A stretch of 38,350 bases of DNA from Rubrivivax sp. (GTDB taxonomy: Bacteria; Pseudomonadota; Gammaproteobacteria; Burkholderiales; Burkholderiaceae_C): positions 1 through 38,350 of the forward strand of contig JAHECD010000039.1 of NCBI GenBank assembly GCA_024641945.1, read 5' to 3'. Shown here piece by piece: positions 26,348 to 34,867 of this stretch. The notes below the pieces were generated by a model. The model made no database searches, was not told where the DNA came from, and worked only from the letters and a program-made list of their open reading frames with translations. A program made the translations under genes and the position numbers. Every line of letters begins with the position of its first letter. The stretch's first letter is position 1.

Positions 26348-27112
26348 ATGAGGGTGATTCTGCGCCGGTTGGCGCTCCGCGCCGGGCGCATCGTTGGGCG
26401 CGCACTGGTCGTGGCCGGTCTGGCATCGGTGTGGGCCTGTGCCGCGCGGCCGCCAGTGGAACTGTCGGGGCGCGTCACCCACGTGAGCGACGGCGACAGC
26501 CTGTGGGTGCAGACGCGCACGGCCGGCGCGCCGACGGAAGTCCGGCTGGTCGATATCGACGCGCCCGAGCTGTGCCAGGCGTGGGGCCCCGAATCGAAGG
26601 CGGCGCTCAAGTCGCTCGTCGATGGCAAGGCCGTCACGTTGCGCACCGTCGGGCGCGACGCCTACGGGCGCACGCTCGCGCACGTCGCGGTGGACGGCCA
26701 GGACGTCAACGCCACCCTGGTGCAGGAAGGCCATGCGTGGAGCGCGCGCGGCCGATCGGGCCACGGCCCGCTGCTCAAGCAGGAGCGCCTGGCCATCGCG
26801 CTGCACCGCGGGCTGCACGCGCGGCTCGGCGCGCTGCTGCCGCAGGACTTCCGCCGGATCCACGGGCCTTGCCAGGCAGGTGCGGCAGCGTCGGACGCCG
26901 TGCCACTTTCGGGTAACGCAGCGCCGCGCCGGGGCGCGGCGGCGGACGAAACGCCGCCGGCTACCGCGACGCAGCGCTGCGACGGCCGCACGATGTGCTC
27001 GCAGATGACGTCGTGTGCCGAGGCGACCTGGTTCCTGAACCATTGCCCCGGCGTCAAGATGGACGGCAACCACGACGGCGTGCCGTGCGAACGGCAATGG
27101 TGCAGACGCTGA
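26348..27112 (+). CDS. Exported thermonuclease-like protein with Excalibur domain
   Basis: A 254-residue envelope protein. The hydrophobic N-terminus (IVGRALVVAGLASVWACA) is a signal with a possible lipobox. Residues about 45-175 are a staphylococcal-nuclease (SNase) domain: GRVTHVSDGDSLWVQ, then VRLVDIDAPELCQ with the catalytic Arg and Glu, and DAYGRTLAHV with the second Arg. After a Pro/Ala linker, residues about 210-254 (CDGRTMCSQM...CPGVKMDGNHDGVPCE) are an Excalibur calcium-binding domain, with the DGNHDGVPC metal loop and paired Cys. It should cleave DNA or RNA outside the cytoplasm with calcium. The ATG follows GGAGAGG. It is divergent from the DSD1 gene and convergent with the PuuD-like gene. 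Confidence 0.9.
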   Translation: MRVILRRLALRAGRIVGRALVVAGLASVWACAARPPVELSGRVTHVSDGDSLWVQTRTAGAPTEVRLVDIDAPELCQAWGPESKAALKSLVDGKAVTLRTVGRDAYGRTLAHVAVDGQDVNATLVQEGHAWSARGRSGHGPLLKQERLAIALHRGLHARLGALLPQDFRRIHGPCQAGAAASDAVPLSGNAAPRRGAAADETPPATATQRCDGRTMCSQMTSCAEATWFLNHCPGVKMDGNHDGVPCERQWCRR

Positions 27113-27211
27113 CGCCGCTGCGGTGGTGCGTTCGAGGCCGCGCCGCCCATGCGGTGGCCGTCCCGGCCACCCGCCGCCAAGCCGCGGCCAGCGCCTGGTG
27201 CGCAGGCGTGC

Positions 27212-28015
27212 TCAGCCGGCGCGGGTGTCCCGGGCCGCGGTCGCGGCCGCCAGAAAGTCGCGCAGCATCGGCGAGTCGTCGAACATCGCCGCGCTGCCGG
27301 CCTCGTGGAATTCAGGGTGCCACTGCACGGCCGCGATCCAGGGCCCGCCCGTCATGCGGATGGCCTCGACCATGCCGTCGTCCGGGCAGCGGGCCTCGAC
27401 CTCGAAGCCACGGCCGAGGGTCTTGATGCCCTGGTGGTGGATGCTGTTCACGCGCGCAGAGGCCTGTCCGGGGTACAGCGAGGCGAGGCGCGAGCCGGGC
27501 ACGAGATCGACCGAATGGTGCAGCTTCTCGTACTCCGTGCGGTCGACGTGCTTGCGTGCCTCGGGGCGCTGCGTGGGGATGTCCTGGTAGAGCGAGCCGC
27601 CGAACTTGACGTTCAGCAGCTGCAGGCCGCGGCAGATGCCGAAGACCGGCTTGCCGGCGTCGATGAAAGCCTGGATCAGCTCGACCTCGTAGCGGTCGCG
27701 CACCTTGTCGCCGGCCCATTCCGGGCGCAGCGGCTGCTCGCCATAGCTCTCCGGCGCGACGTCGTTGCCGCCCTGCAGCACCAGCGCGTCGAGCTTCGCG
27801 GCGTAGTAGTCGAGGTCGATCTGGCTGCGGTGGACGATGCTTTCCTTGTCGACCGCCGGGATCATCACCGGCATGGCACCGCCGGCCATGATCCAGTGTG
27901 CGACGGACTGCTCGAGGTAGTGCAGCGTGCGGGTCCAGACGCCGCCCATGTCCAGCACGGGCGCGGCAGGGTAGTAGATGCGTGCGGACACGCCGATGAT
28001 CAGGGTCTGGTTCAT
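27212..28015 (-). CDS. Gamma-glutamyl-gamma-aminobutyrate hydrolase-family amidotransferase
   Basis: A 267-residue class I glutamine amidotransferase-like hydrolase of the PuuD/peptidase C26 family. The triad is complete: nucleophile Cys128 in VFGICRGLQLLNV, and His233 and Glu235 in QWHPEF. LVLQGGNDVAPESYG supplies the oxyanion strand and SIHHQGIKTLG the usual substrate loop. PuuD cleaves gamma-glutamyl-GABA in putrescine use, but no other puu genes are here, so the substrate could be another gamma-glutamyl amide. No Shine-Dalgarno sequence precedes ATG 28015. It is monocistronic, divergent from the Na/Pi cotransporter by 205 bp. Confidence 0.92.
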   Translation of the reverse strand: MNQTLIIGVSARIYYPAAPVLDMGGVWTRTLHYLEQSVAHWIMAGGAMPVMIPAVDKESIVHRSQIDLDYYAAKLDALVLQGGNDVAPESYGEQPLRPEWAGDKVRDRYEVELIQAFIDAGKPVFGICRGLQLLNVKFGGSLYQDIPTQRPEARKHVDRTEYEKLHHSVDLVPGSRLASLYPGQASARVNSIHHQGIKTLGRGFEVEARCPDDGMVEAIRMTGGPWIAAVQWHPEFHEAGSAAMFDDSPMLRDFLAAATAARDTRAG

Positions 28016-28204
28016 GGAGGGTGCCGTCCGGCCGCCCGCGACGCTTGTCGTGCCGCGCGGGAGCCCTGAACGGACTGCGCTTGAGGTGGTTTCGTTTCAG
28101 CCTTCAATGGCTGCAAGTGTAGGCAAGGCGCCGCCTTCGCCGCATCGTGGGAATTGCCCGCGATTGCCGGCCTGATGCACGGATCGCGCGCCCGCCGCGG
28201 GCCG

Positions 28205-28210
28205 TATAAA
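28205..28210 (+). promoter_or_regulatory. TATAAA hexamer before the Na/Pi cotransporter gene
   Basis: TATAAA, a good -10 match, ends 10 nt before ATG 28221. Transcription would start 3-4 nt before the start codon, and the gap holds no ribosome-binding site, so the message would be nearly leaderless. No convincing -35 is visible. Confidence 0.45.
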
Positions 28211-28220
28211 TGCAGCGCTC

Positions 28221-29885
28221 ATGATCCACCTTCTCAACCTGCTGGCGGCCATTTCCCTGCTCGTCTGGGGCACGCACATCGTGCGCACGGGCATGTTGCG
28301 GGTATTCGGCGAAGACCTGCGCGGGGTGCTCGCGCGCAGCTTCAGCCATCGGCTCAGCGCCCTGGCGGCGGGCCTGGGTGTCACCAGCCTCGTGCAGTCG
28401 AGCACCGCGACCTGCCTCATCCTGGCGTCGTTCGCGGGCAGTGGGCTGGTCGCCACCGGCCCGGCCCTGGCGGCGATGCTGGGTGCCGACGTCGGCAGCG
28501 CCTTGATGGCGGTGGTCTATTCGCTCGACCTGTCGTGGCTGTCGCCGCTGCTCATCTTTGCCGGCGTGGTGCTGTTCACGTCGAAGCCCGAGCATGGCGC
28601 CGGGCGCATCGGCCGGGTGCTCATCGGACTGGGCCTCATCACGCTGGCGCTCCAGCTCATCGTGCATTCCACGCGGCCACTCACCGAGTCGCCCGCCGTG
28701 CGCTCGATGATCGCCGCGCTGCCCAACGAAGTGCTGCTCGACGTGGTCGTGGGCGCCGTGCTCACCGTGGGCGCCTATTCGAGCCTGGCCATCGTGCTGC
28801 TCACGGCCACGCTCGCCGCGTCGGGCATCGTGCCGCCGCAGGTGGCGCTGGGGCTGGTGCTGGGGGCCAATGTGGGCAGCGGTGTGCTCGCATGGCTCGC
28901 CACGTCCAACGCCGCACCGCAGGCGCGCCGCCTGCCGCTGGGCAACCTGATGTTCAAGGCCGCGGGCGCCGTGGCCGCGATGCCCCTGTTGCCGTTGGCG
29001 GTGCCGCTGTTGCAGCGCCTGGCGCCCGAGGTGCACCGGCAGGTGGTCGTCTTCCACCTCGGCTTCAACCTGGCGCTCGCCTTGCTGTTCGTCGGCCTGA
29101 CCGGGGTGGCCGCTCGAGTGGTCGACCGCTGGCTGCCGGCGGCCCGCCAGGGCGGTGGCGACCGCCCGCGCCACCTGGACCCGGTGGCACTGGCCACGCC
29201 GTCGCTGGCGATCAGCTGCGCCGCGCGCGAGGCGTTGCATCAGGCCGACGTGGTGGAGTCGATGCTGCGCGGCGTGCTGCCCGTGATGCGCGACAACGAC
29301 CTCGCATTGGCCGCCCGCCTGCGCCGGATGGACGACACCGTCGACGCGCTGTATTCCGAAATCAAGTTCTACCTGACGCAGATCTCGCGCAAGGCGCTGA
29401 GCGAGCGCGAGGGCCGGCGCTGGACCGACATCGTCTCGTTCACGATCAACATGGAGCAGGTCGGCGACATCATCGAGCGCGTGCTGCAGGACATCGAGGA
29501 CAAGAAGATCCGCAAGAACCGCAGCTTCTCCGACGCCGGCATGGCCGAACTCGTGCACCTGCACGAGCGGCTGCTCGCCAACCTGCGGCTGGCGATGAGC
29601 GTCTTTCTCGATGGCCACGTGCGCGATGCGAAGAAGCTGCTCGAGGAAAAGGCGCGGTTCCGCGACCTCGAGCGCGAATATGCCGCCAACCACATTGCAC
29701 GGCTGCAGGATCACACGGCGCAGAGCATCGAAACGAGTTCGCTGCATCTGGACCTGATCAGCGAACTCAAGCGCATCAATTCGCACCTGTGCGGCGTGGC
29801 CTATCCGATCCTCGAATCGGCCGGCGTGCTGGCCGACACGCGGTTGCGCCATTCGCAGCTCGGCCGCCTCGAAGGTGCCGATTGA
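28221..29885 (+). CDS. Na/Pi cotransporter-family protein with PhoU-like tail
   Basis: A 554-residue inner-membrane protein of the NptA/PNaS family. Two inverted membrane repeats are seen: the first holds the signature QSSTATC (residues about 59-65), and the second has GLVLGANVGSGVLAWLATSN. Residues about 325-545 are soluble and helical, matching a PhoU-like domain (VVESMLRGVLPVMRDNDLALAARLRRMDDTVD, FSDAGMAELVHLHERLLANLRLAMS). It probably carries sodium-coupled phosphate transport or control; some members move other anions. The start is likely leaderless. It is alone on its strand, convergent with the small membrane gene 10 bp away. Confidence 0.92.
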   Translation: MIHLLNLLAAISLLVWGTHIVRTGMLRVFGEDLRGVLARSFSHRLSALAAGLGVTSLVQSSTATCLILASFAGSGLVATGPALAAMLGADVGSALMAVVYSLDLSWLSPLLIFAGVVLFTSKPEHGAGRIGRVLIGLGLITLALQLIVHSTRPLTESPAVRSMIAALPNEVLLDVVVGAVLTVGAYSSLAIVLLTATLAASGIVPPQVALGLVLGANVGSGVLAWLATSNAAPQARRLPLGNLMFKAAGAVAAMPLLPLAVPLLQRLAPEVHRQVVVFHLGFNLALALLFVGLTGVAARVVDRWLPAARQGGGDRPRHLDPVALATPSLAISCAAREALHQADVVESMLRGVLPVMRDNDLALAARLRRMDDTVDALYSEIKFYLTQISRKALSEREGRRWTDIVSFTINMEQVGDIIERVLQDIEDKKIRKNRSFSDAGMAELVHLHERLLANLRLAMSVFLDGHVRDAKKLLEEKARFRDLEREYAANHIARLQDHTAQSIETSSLHLDLISELKRINSHLCGVAYPILESAGVLADTRLRHSQLGRLEGAD

Positions 29886-29895
29886 GGCGGACTTC

Positions 29896-30192
29896 CTAGC
29901 GGTCGCCCGCCGGGTGCGCGCCGCGATGGCGCCACGCCTGCACGCCGCGCCGTCCCATGAAGAACCCTGCCGCGAACGGCAGCAGTCCCACCGCACCGCC
30001 GAGCAGCAGCGTCAACGGGACGATATCCATCGACTGCGCGTAGGTCGAAGCGCAGACGACCAGCAAGCCCAGCCAGACCAGGAATGCCATGGCGAAGCGC
30101 ACTGCGCCGGGCGCCTTGAGCCCGGCAGCGATTCCACCGACGAGGCCGCCGGCCAGGGCCGCAGCGGCAACGATCATGGCGATGGTGTCCAT
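29896..30192 (-). CDS. Small membrane protein, unknown
   Basis: A 98-residue protein with three hydrophobic segments (AMIVAAAALAGGLVGGIAAG, VRFAMAFLVWLGLLVVCAST, VPLTLLLGGAVGLLPFAAGF), ending in a basic cytoplasmic tail (MGRRGVQAWRHRG). No family is recognised. It begins 13 bp after the P-loop gene stop and is the last gene of the leftward five-gene operon. A GGCGGA stretch precedes ATG 30192. Its place beside an exporter, racemase and P-loop protein suggests an accessory membrane role, but nothing in the sequence proves it. Confidence 0.6.
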   Translation of the reverse strand: MDTIAMIVAAAALAGGLVGGIAAGLKAPGAVRFAMAFLVWLGLLVVCASTYAQSMDIVPLTLLLGGAVGLLPFAAGFFMGRRGVQAWRHRGAHPAGDR

Positions 30193-30205
30193 GCGATCCG
30201 CCGCC

Positions 30206-30652
30206 TCATTCCCAGCCGAAATGGGCCCGCACCGCACGCGCCGTGACGTTGATCGGCAGCGTGCCCGCGAGCGGAAACTGGAGCAGGTGGCGTGCGCGCA
30301 CGCCGCCGGCGTTCTGCCCCAGTACCGCGATGGCGCGGATGCGCCAGCCGGCGGCTTCGAAATGCTGCAGGTAGGCCTTCGCATCGGGGCAGTCCGCGGC
30401 GCGTGTCAGGCTGGCCGACGGCGCCAGACAGCACAGCACCGCCGTGCAGCGGGTGGCTGCAGCCTCGGCGATGAAGTCCACCGGCGCCATGCGCGCGTCC
30501 TGCAGGCTGCCCACGCGTGCGTACAGGCGCAGCACGCCCTTGCCGCTGGAGGGCTGGATGTCGCGGATGCTGCGGTTGAAACAGCCGGTGAGGCTGCGCA
30601 CGAGAGAGGATTTGCGTGTGTTCGGGTTGCCGATGACGATGTAAGCGTCCAT
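30206..30652 (-). CDS. Small P-loop NTPase-like protein
   Basis: A 148-residue cytoplasmic protein. A Walker A-like loop GNPNTRKSS (residues 8-16) starts right after the first strand, as in GTPase/ATPase folds, and VDFIAEAA may hold a Walker B-like Asp. The rest (TAVLCCLAPSASL, YLQHFEAAGWRIRAIAVLG, INVTARAVRAHFG) fits a compact alpha/beta domain, but G-protein specificity motifs are missing and the length is half that of usual NTPases. I recognise no exact family. Its ATG shares one base with the racemase stop (TGATG), so translation is coupled. It may be a regulator or switch for the operon's transport or racemase function. Confidence 0.65.
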   Translation of the reverse strand: MDAYIVIGNPNTRKSSLVRSLTGCFNRSIRDIQPSSGKGVLRLYARVGSLQDARMAPVDFIAEAAATRCTAVLCCLAPSASLTRAADCPDAKAYLQHFEAAGWRIRAIAVLGQNAGGVRARHLLQFPLAGTLPINVTARAVRAHFGWE

Positions 30653-31371
30653 CAAGGTGCCTCGGGCGATTGAGATTCTTGAGTCCGGGTGGCGCGGCGC
30701 AGCGCAGCGCGCGCGAGCAGTCGTGTCGAATCCAGTGTGGGCAGCGCGGCATTCGTGTCGTCCAGCGCCAGCGGCAACTCGGTGCACCCCAGCACCACCG
30801 CGTCGCAGCCGCGGTCTGCCAGTTGGCGGACCACGGCCTGCAGCACGGCGACGCTGGCGGGGCTGCAATCACCGCGCACCAGCTCGTCCATGATGATCCG
30901 GCCGACCGCGTCGCGGTCCTGCGCACCGGGCTTCACGCACGCCATGCCGCGTGCGCCCAGGCGCGACGGATAGACGTCGCTGTCGATCAGCCAATGCGTG
31001 CCGAGCAAGCCGAGACGGCGGTATCCGCGCGCTGCCGCCTCGTCGGCCACGGCCTCGGCGATATGCAGCCAGGGCAGCACCGTCTGCGCCGTCGCCAGCG
31101 CATGGGCCTGGTGGATCGTGTTGTCCGGGCAGACGAGGAAATCGGCCCCGGCGGCGGCGAGCCGGCGCCCCGAGTCCGCCATCAATGCGGCGACGCCGGC
31201 CAGGTCGTGCCGCTCCAGGCAGCGCACGTAGTCGGCCAGCGAGTGGGTGTGCATCGACACCTGCGGGTGGGCGCGCGGCCCCAGCAGCCGGGCGCCTTCG
31301 TGGCAGATGGTGCGGTAACAGAGCGCCGCGCCTTCGGCGGAGCACGCGACGATGCCGACGTGCTCTGTCAT
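30652..31371 (-). CDS. Aspartate/glutamate racemase-family protein
   Basis: A 239-residue enzyme of the Asp/Glu racemase superfamily. The two catalytic cysteines are present: Cys81 in FLVCPDNTIH and Cys196 in VVLGCTELPL. These act as the paired acid and base that invert the alpha carbon without cofactor. The N-terminal VGIVACSAEGA strand fits the substrate loop. It could racemise aspartate, glutamate or a related acid; MurI-specific features were not checked. The start shares an ATGA with the EamA gene stop and its stop overlaps the P-loop gene start, so the enzyme is locked into the operon. The upstream EamA protein could export its product. Confidence 0.9.
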   Translation of the reverse strand: MTEHVGIVACSAEGAALCYRTICHEGARLLGPRAHPQVSMHTHSLADYVRCLERHDLAGVAALMADSGRRLAAAGADFLVCPDNTIHQAHALATAQTVLPWLHIAEAVADEAAARGYRRLGLLGTHWLIDSDVYPSRLGARGMACVKPGAQDRDAVGRIIMDELVRGDCSPASVAVLQAVVRQLADRGCDAVVLGCTELPLALDDTNAALPTLDSTRLLARAALRRATRTQESQSPEAP

Positions 31372-32375
31372 CGACCCGTTGCGCCGCGGCGGCCACCAGG
31401 GCCATCGGCACGGTCGTCGCGATCTTTACGTTGCGCGCCGCCCCCGCGGCCCGTGCCCGCGCGGCCGGCGCTCACCGCGATCCCGCCGACGATCAGCACA
31501 AAGGCCGCCGCGTGGTAGACCTGCGGTCGTTCGCCCAGCACCAGTGCCGAGAGCACGGCCGCGAACAGGGGCGTGAGGTTGTTGAAGAACGATGCCAGTG
31601 CCGGGCCGCCTTCGGCCACGCCCAGGCCCCAGCTGCGGTACGCCACCACCGACGCACCCAGCGACACGTAGACCAGTGCCGCCAGCACGCCGGCGCTCCA
31701 GCGGATCGGCGGCGCACCCAGGGCCTGCTCGACGGCCGAGAAAGTGCCCGCCGCGAGCAGCCCGAAGAGGGTCTGTATCAACAGCATGCCGGACCAGTCC
31801 CAGCCTTCTGCGGCGGTCGGGCGCTCGGCGCCGCGCATGTGCGCCGGCGGCCGCACGAGCAACCAGCTGTACAGCGCCCAACCGATGGTGGCGGCCAGGA
31901 TCAACAGGTCGCCCGCGACGAAATGCACCGCCAGCAGCGCCTGCAGCGAGCCGCGGCCGATGACGAGCATGACGCCGCACAGCCCCAGCGCGGCGCCCGC
32001 CAGCTGCCGGCGGGTCGGGTGCTCGCCGAAGAAGAGCGCCCCCAGCGCCAGCATCCATACCGGCATGCTCGACGCCACCAGCGTCACGTTCAGCGGCGTC
32101 GACGTGACGAGCGCCCCGTACTGCAGTGCGTTGTACAGGCCCACGCCGAGCAGGCCGAGGGTCAGCAGATAGGGCCATCGGCGCCACAGGCGCTGCGGCT
32201 GGCGCAGCGCGCGCCAGCCGAGCGGCAGCAGCACCAGCGCGGTCAGCGCCCAGCGCACGAAGTTCAGCGTCAACGGCGGCACCTGCCCCACCATCAGGCG
32301 GCCGACGACGGCATTGCCGGCCCACATGAGCGGCGGCAGGGTGAGCAGGAGTGCGAGCCGCGGCGTCAGCGTCAT
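31368..32375 (-). CDS. EamA/DMT-family exporter
   Basis: A 335-residue inner-membrane protein with two EamA repeats of about five segments each. PPLMWAGNAVVGRLMVGQVPPLTLNFVRWALTAL begins the first; LGASVVAYRSWGLGVAEGGPALASFFNNLTPLFAAVLSALVLGE marks the second. The last 30 residues are basic and Gly rich and cytoplasmic. The ATG overlaps the DUF2007 stop (ATGA) and its stop overlaps the racemase start (ATGA). That double coupling suggests it moves a substrate or product of the racemase, possibly an amino acid, but the family's substrates vary widely. Confidence 0.9.
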   Translation of the reverse strand: MTLTPRLALLLTLPPLMWAGNAVVGRLMVGQVPPLTLNFVRWALTALVLLPLGWRALRQPQRLWRRWPYLLTLGLLGVGLYNALQYGALVTSTPLNVTLVASSMPVWMLALGALFFGEHPTRRQLAGAALGLCGVMLVIGRGSLQALLAVHFVAGDLLILAATIGWALYSWLLVRPPAHMRGAERPTAAEGWDWSGMLLIQTLFGLLAAGTFSAVEQALGAPPIRWSAGVLAALVYVSLGASVVAYRSWGLGVAEGGPALASFFNNLTPLFAAVLSALVLGERPQVYHAAAFVLIVGGIAVSAGRAGTGRGGGAQRKDRDDRADGPGGRRGATGR

Positions 32376-32674
32376 GGCCGCAGCGCGCCGCAATTCCAGC
32401 ATTGCTCGAAGGGCCCGTCCACCGATTCGCCGCAGGCGGTGCACAACCAGTGCACGTGCGGCAGATGGCGCAGTTCGTGCAGCAGCGCCGTGGCGCGCGC
32501 CAATTCGTCGTCTTCGAGCACCCAGACCTCGGGCAGCGCCTGGTCGGGCGGGATCTCGCCGGCGATGCTGCCGGCAAACACCCGCTGCACCGTGGCCTGC
32601 ACACCGCCTTGTGCCAGCAGGTCGACCCACAGCGTGGCGATCGCGACATTCGGGGCTTGCACGAGGCGCTTCAT
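32372..32674 (-). CDS. DUF2007 domain protein with C-terminal zinc ribbon
   Basis: A 100-residue protein. Residues 1-65 match a DUF2007-type signal-transducing domain (MKRLVQAPNVAIATLWVDLL, GGVQATVQR, PPDQALPEVWVLEDDELARATALL). Residues about 78-98 are a zinc ribbon with two Cys-x2-Cys pairs (CTACGESVDGPFEQCWNC). ATG 32674 gives the usual MKRL start; ATG 32683 adds three residues. The family is related to PII-like interaction modules, and its role is not settled. It is the first gene of the five-gene leftward operon and shares an ATGA with the exporter gene. The quinone oxidoreductase is divergent, about 97 bp away. Confidence 0.8.
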   Translation of the reverse strand: MKRLVQAPNVAIATLWVDLLAQGGVQATVQRVFAGSIAGEIPPDQALPEVWVLEDDELARATALLHELRHLPHVHWLCTACGESVDGPFEQCWNCGALRP

Positions 32675-32770
32675 GCCCGGCATGTTGCCATGCACGCGCT
32701 GACAGACACCGGGCACGCCGATGTCGTACCCTCGGATGCAGACACCACCCCCGCAACCGGAGATCCCACC

Positions 32771-33754
32771 ATGCCCAACGCCATCCAGATCGCCGCCTTC
32801 GGCGGACCCGAGCAGATGCAGCTTGTCGACCTGCCCGTGGGCGAGCCCGGACCGGGCGAGATCCGCATCCGCCACCAGGCCTGTGGTTTGAATTTCATCG
32901 ACGTGTACCAGCGCACGGGCCTGTACCCGAATGCGCTGCCGCTGACGCTCGGCATGGAAGGCGCCGGCGTCGTCGAGGCGGTGGGCGAGGGCGTGACGCA
33001 CCTGTCCGCCGGCGACCGTGCCGCCTACGCCAGCAACCCGCCGGGCAGCTACTGCGAGGTCCGCGTGATGCCCGCCAAGACCGTGTGCCGCTTGCCCGAC
33101 GGCATCGACTTCGATACCGGCGCGGCCATGATGCTCAAGGGCCTGACGGCGCAGTACCTGCTGAAGAAGACGCTGCCGGTCGAAGGCCTGCAGCCGGGCG
33201 ACTTCGTGCTCTTCCATGCCGCCGCCGGTGGCGTCGGCCTGATCGCCTGCCAGTGGGCCAAGGCGCTCGGCCTGCAGCTCATCGGCACCGCCGGCAGCGC
33301 CGCCAAGTGCGCCCTCGCGCTCGAACACGGTGCGGCGCACGCGATCGACTATTCGAAAGAGGACTTCGTCGCGCGCGTGAAGCAGATCACCGGCGGCAAG
33401 GGCGTGAAGGTGGTCTATGACTCGGTGGGCAAGGACACGTTCGAGAAGAGCCTGGATTGCCTGCGCCCGTTCGGCCTGATGGCGAGCTTCGGCAATGCCA
33501 GCGGCCCGGTGGCACCGTTTTCGCCCGGCATCCTCGGGCCCAAGGGCTCGCTCTATGTCACGCGCTGCACCCTCTTCACGCACATCGCGACACGCGAATC
33601 CACCCAGGTGATGGCGGACGACCTGTTCAACGTCGTCGGCAGCGGTGCAGTCAAGATCCGCATCGACCAGCGCTACCCGCTCGACCAGGTGGCGCAAGCC
33701 CACCGTGATCTCGAGGCGCGCAAGACCACCGGTTGCAGCGTGCTGATTCCGTGA
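32771..33754 (+). CDS. Zeta-crystallin-type NADPH:quinone oxidoreductase
   Basis: A 327-residue zinc-free medium-chain dehydrogenase/reductase. CGLNFIDVYQRTGLYP and LPLTLGMEGAGVVEAVGEGV form the substrate domain. The NADPH-binding loop FHAAAGGVGLIACQWAKALG lies near residues 150-169, followed by GAAHAIDYSKEDF. Members reduce quinones, often one electron at a time, and protect against redox stress. The ATG has GGAG about 8 nt upstream. It is monocistronic and convergent with the second LysR gene. A GC-rich near-palindrome (around 33758-33775) lies between them and could end both transcripts, though it lacks a T run. Confidence 0.92.
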   Translation: MPNAIQIAAFGGPEQMQLVDLPVGEPGPGEIRIRHQACGLNFIDVYQRTGLYPNALPLTLGMEGAGVVEAVGEGVTHLSAGDRAAYASNPPGSYCEVRVMPAKTVCRLPDGIDFDTGAAMMLKGLTAQYLLKKTLPVEGLQPGDFVLFHAAAGGVGLIACQWAKALGLQLIGTAGSAAKCALALEHGAAHAIDYSKEDFVARVKQITGGKGVKVVYDSVGKDTFEKSLDCLRPFGLMASFGNASGPVAPFSPGILGPKGSLYVTRCTLFTHIATRESTQVMADDLFNVVGSGAVKIRIDQRYPLDQVAQAHRDLEARKTTGCSVLIP

Positions 33755-33806
33755 TGCCTGCGGGCCCGCGGGCACGGCCCGGACTCCGGCATTGCTGCTG
33801 ACGCAC

Positions 33807-34739
33807 TCAGCGGTGCATCGGGGCCTTGGCGGCTTCGGGACGGATCTTCAGGTAGGCCACCTCGCGTTCGAATTGCGTCGCGAGTTCGCGCGCGGCGGGC
33901 GTCAGGGTGGCGTCGCGCCGCGTCATCAACGCCACCACGTAACTCGGCAGGTCGTCCTCGATCGGGAGCCGGGCCAGTGCGTCACGCACCAGACCACGCC
34001 GCAGCAGCGCGCTCGGCACCATCGCCAGGCATTCGCTGCCGGCGACGAGGGCCAGCGTGTCGATCAGGCCATCGGTCTGCAATTCGACCTGGGGCGTGCC
34101 CAGGCCGTGGCGTGCAAACGCCTCGAAGATGCCGGCGCCCGGCTGGCCGGCGGGGGCACCCACCACGAAGCGCTCGCCCTCCAGGGCCTTGAGGCGGCGC
34201 ACCCGCGCGCGGGGATGGTCGCGCCGCGCCACGAGCGCCATGTCGCTGACCAGCAGCGTCTGCGCCTCCAGCCCGGGGTCTGCCGGTTGGGCGGGGACCG
34301 GGCAGATCACGAAATCGAGCGTGCCGGCCCGCAGTGCGGGCGCCAGCAGGTGGTACAGACCGCTGCGGCTGTGAAGCTCGACCTCCGGAAAACGTTGCCG
34401 GAAGCGCGCGATCGCTGCCGGCGCCAGCAGCAGCGACGGGGCCACCGAAATGCCGTACGTCACCTGGCCCTGCGCGCTGCCGCTCATCTGGCGCACCGTG
34501 TCGCGTGCCTGCCGGGCTTCGATCGCGACCCGGTGGGCATGCACCTGGAATCGCTGGCCACATTCGGTCAGACGCATGCCGCCCGCGTGCCGATCGAACA
34601 GCGGCGCGCCAAGCTCGGCCTCGAGGCGTTTCAGCGACCGGCTCAAGGCCGGCTGCGTCTGGCCACTTGCCCGGGCCGCGGGGTGCATCCCGCCTTGCTC
34701 GGCGACCACAAGAAAGTCGATGATTTGTTGCAGCGTCAT
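33807..34739 (-). CDS. LysR-family transcriptional regulator
   Basis: A 310-residue regulator. The helix-turn-helix is at residues about 1-60 (MTLQQIIDFLVVAEQGGMHPAARASGQTQPALSRSLKRLEAELGAPLFDR). The effector-binding domain follows from about residue 90. It stands divergent from the Bug-sulfatase-aldolase operon with 128 bp between, the usual LysR arrangement, so it probably senses a catabolite of that pathway and controls it. The ligand is unknown. Confidence 0.93.
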   Translation of the reverse strand: MTLQQIIDFLVVAEQGGMHPAARASGQTQPALSRSLKRLEAELGAPLFDRHAGGMRLTECGQRFQVHAHRVAIEARQARDTVRQMSGSAQGQVTYGISVAPSLLLAPAAIARFRQRFPEVELHSRSGLYHLLAPALRAGTLDFVICPVPAQPADPGLEAQTLLVSDMALVARRDHPRARVRRLKALEGERFVVGAPAGQPGAGIFEAFARHGLGTPQVELQTDGLIDTLALVAGSECLAMVPSALLRRGLVRDALARLPIEDDLPSYVVALMTRRDATLTPAARELATQFEREVAYLKIRPEAAKAPMHR

Positions 34740-34774
34740 GATGACTTTCGGTTATCGCATCGGGCATTGTGCTA

Positions 34775-34804
34775 TTGGCGCCGCGGCCTCCGCTTGCCTA
34801 CAGT
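34775..34804 (+). promoter_or_regulatory. Candidate sigma70-type promoter of the Bug-sulfatase operon
   Basis: TTGGCG (34775-34780) and TACAGT (34799-34804) are separated by 18 bp in the gap shared with the LysR gene. The match to consensus is moderate, as expected of an activator-dependent promoter. The transcript would start about 55 nt before ATG 34868. Confidence 0.35.
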
Positions 34805-34867
34805 GCGGTTCCGTTGGCAGAGGCGTCGCAAGAAGCGCCTGGACTGCATCCCTACCCGGAGACCTTC

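Noticed and set aside
28104..29996. Leftward 630-codon frame opposite the Na/Pi cotransporter
   Set aside because: His/Arg/Gln-rich, no motif, antisense to a well-supported transporter.
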